This document shows positions 31,514 through 32,020 of a stretch of DNA of 32,020 bases, piece by piece. Below the pieces are notes generated by a model. The model worked only from the letters and a program-made list of their open reading frames with translations, had not been told where the DNA came from and made no database searches. Source of the DNA: Alphaproteobacteria bacterium (GTDB taxonomy: Bacteria; Pseudomonadota; Alphaproteobacteria; Rhodospirillales; Magnetospirillaceae); assembly GCA_021325215.1 (NCBI GenBank), contig JAJPHO010000037.1, positions 1-32,020 on the forward strand. The letters run 5' to 3'. The translations under genes were made by a program, and so were the position numbers. How positions within the stretch are numbered: position 1 is the stretch's first letter; every line of letters starts with the position of its first letter.

Positions 31514-31974
31514 TGGCCAAGACTTCCTTCGATAGCGAGCTGGTGCGCTCGCTGGCATCTCTGCTCGACGAAACCAACCTCAGCGAGATCGAGTATGAGA
31601 ACGAAGGCACGCGCATCCGCGTCGCCCGCCAGATCACCTATGGCGCCGCCGTTGCGGCTCCGATGATGGCCGCGCCCGCCGCCGCCCCGGCCGCCGCTGC
31701 CGCTCCCGTCGCCGCGCCCGCCGCCGATCCGGCCAGCCATCCCGGCGCCCTGAAGTCGCCGATGGTCGGCGTCGCCTATCTGGCGCCCGAGCCCGGCAAG
31801 CCGAATTTCGTCGCCGTCGGCGATGCGGTCGCCGTCGGCCAGACCATCCTGCTGATCGAGGCGATGAAGACCTACAATCCGATCCGCGCCGCCAAGGCCG
31901 GCAAGATCACCGCCATCCTGATCGAAGACGGCTCGCCGGTCGAATATGGCGAACCGCTGGTCATCATCGAATAA
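31513..31974 (+). CDS. accB: Biotin carboxyl carrier protein of acetyl-CoA carboxylase
   Basis: A 153-residue protein. The N-terminal part (1-42) is followed by an Ala/Pro-rich swinging linker (about 44-78) and the biotinyl domain (79-153). Biotin is attached to K119 in IEAMKTYN. It shuttles carboxylate between biotin carboxylase and the carboxyltransferase in the first step of fatty-acid synthesis. It is joined by TAATG to both aroQ upstream and accC downstream, so ribosomes probably reinitiate at each junction. Confidence 0.95.
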   Translation: MAKTSFDSELVRSLASLLDETNLSEIEYENEGTRIRVARQITYGAAVAAPMMAAPAAAPAAAAAPVAAPAADPASHPGALKSPMVGVAYLAPEPGKPNFVAVGDAVAVGQTILLIEAMKTYNPIRAAKAGKITAILIEDGSPVEYGEPLVIIE

Positions 31975-32020
31975 TGTTCAAGAAAGTCCTCATCGCCAAT
32001 CGCGGCGAGATCGCCCTTCG
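31974..32020 (+). CDS. accC: Biotin carboxylase of acetyl-CoA carboxylase, 5' end only
   Basis: The first 15 full codons read MFKKVLIANRGEIAL, the standard N-terminus of biotin carboxylase (the biotin-carboxylase N-domain Rossmann strand). The gene runs out of the window. Its ATG overlaps the accB stop by one base (TAATG). The enzyme carboxylates the biotin on AccB with ATP and bicarbonate. Confidence 0.93.
   Translation, partial: MFKKVLIANRGEIAL

Overview
The window reads as chromosomal DNA of a GC-rich alphaproteobacterium. Supporting signs are the aroQ-accB-accC order, a fused thiS-thiG, promoters with GCTATAAC-type -10 boxes, a fold-III ornithine decarboxylase with a long leader, and several secreted S9 peptidases. 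I cannot name the genus. It is gene dense, has no rRNA, tRNA, CRISPR array or insertion sequence that I can see, and is cut at both ends inside genes: a sodium/solute symporter on the left and accC on the right.

Layout. Positions 1-2.4 kb hold the symporter end, an orphan MetQ-type binding protein and a DUF486 membrane protein. At 2.5-5.2 kb are a GT39-like membrane glycosyltransferase and a polyprenol-type GT2. At 5.3-8.7 kb is a galactonate locus: an SDR dehydrogenase and galactonate dehydratase in one operon, a FadR-type GntR regulator, and a divergent KDPGal aldolase. At 8.7-13.3 kb are a secreted S9 peptidase and a secreted GH2 beta-galactosidase with a malectin-like C-terminus. Then come parE, a vapBC toxin-antitoxin pair, and a GloVer/DUF4214 surface-type protein. 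An operon of an alanine-zipper lipoprotein and an L,D-transpeptidase lies at 18.3-19.7 kb. It is followed by an MFS exporter with an aminotransferase, a BepA-like M48 protease with a DsbA-like protein, a second S9-family protein that has lost two triad residues, ornithine decarboxylase with a leader ORF, ThiS-ThiG, a periplasmic binding-like protein, a SUMF1-type protein, aroQ, accB and the start of accC.

How the genes fit together. Beta-galactosidase, a vSGLT-like symporter, an NAD-type SDR, galactonate dehydratase and KDPGal aldolase fit a secreted-enzyme route galactoside -> galactose -> galactonate -> KDGal -> (kinase not in the window) -> KDPGal -> pyruvate + glyceraldehyde-3-P. Two near-identical AT-rich boxes, one beside the dehydratase promoter and one between the regulator and the aldolase, are probable operators of the regulator.

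The most interesting points are: (i) the S9 paralogue with Ser->Gly and His->Ser at the triad; (ii) a well-translated-looking 34-codon ORF in the ornithine decarboxylase leader; (iii) a lipoprotein and L,D-transpeptidase operon that may be a Braun-type envelope tether; (iv) a remnant of a second vapC tail on the far side of the GloVer gene; (v) a duplicated promoter block on both sides of the SUMF1-type gene; and (vi) an apparently leaderless parE. All functions are inferred from sequence reading alone; no database search was run.
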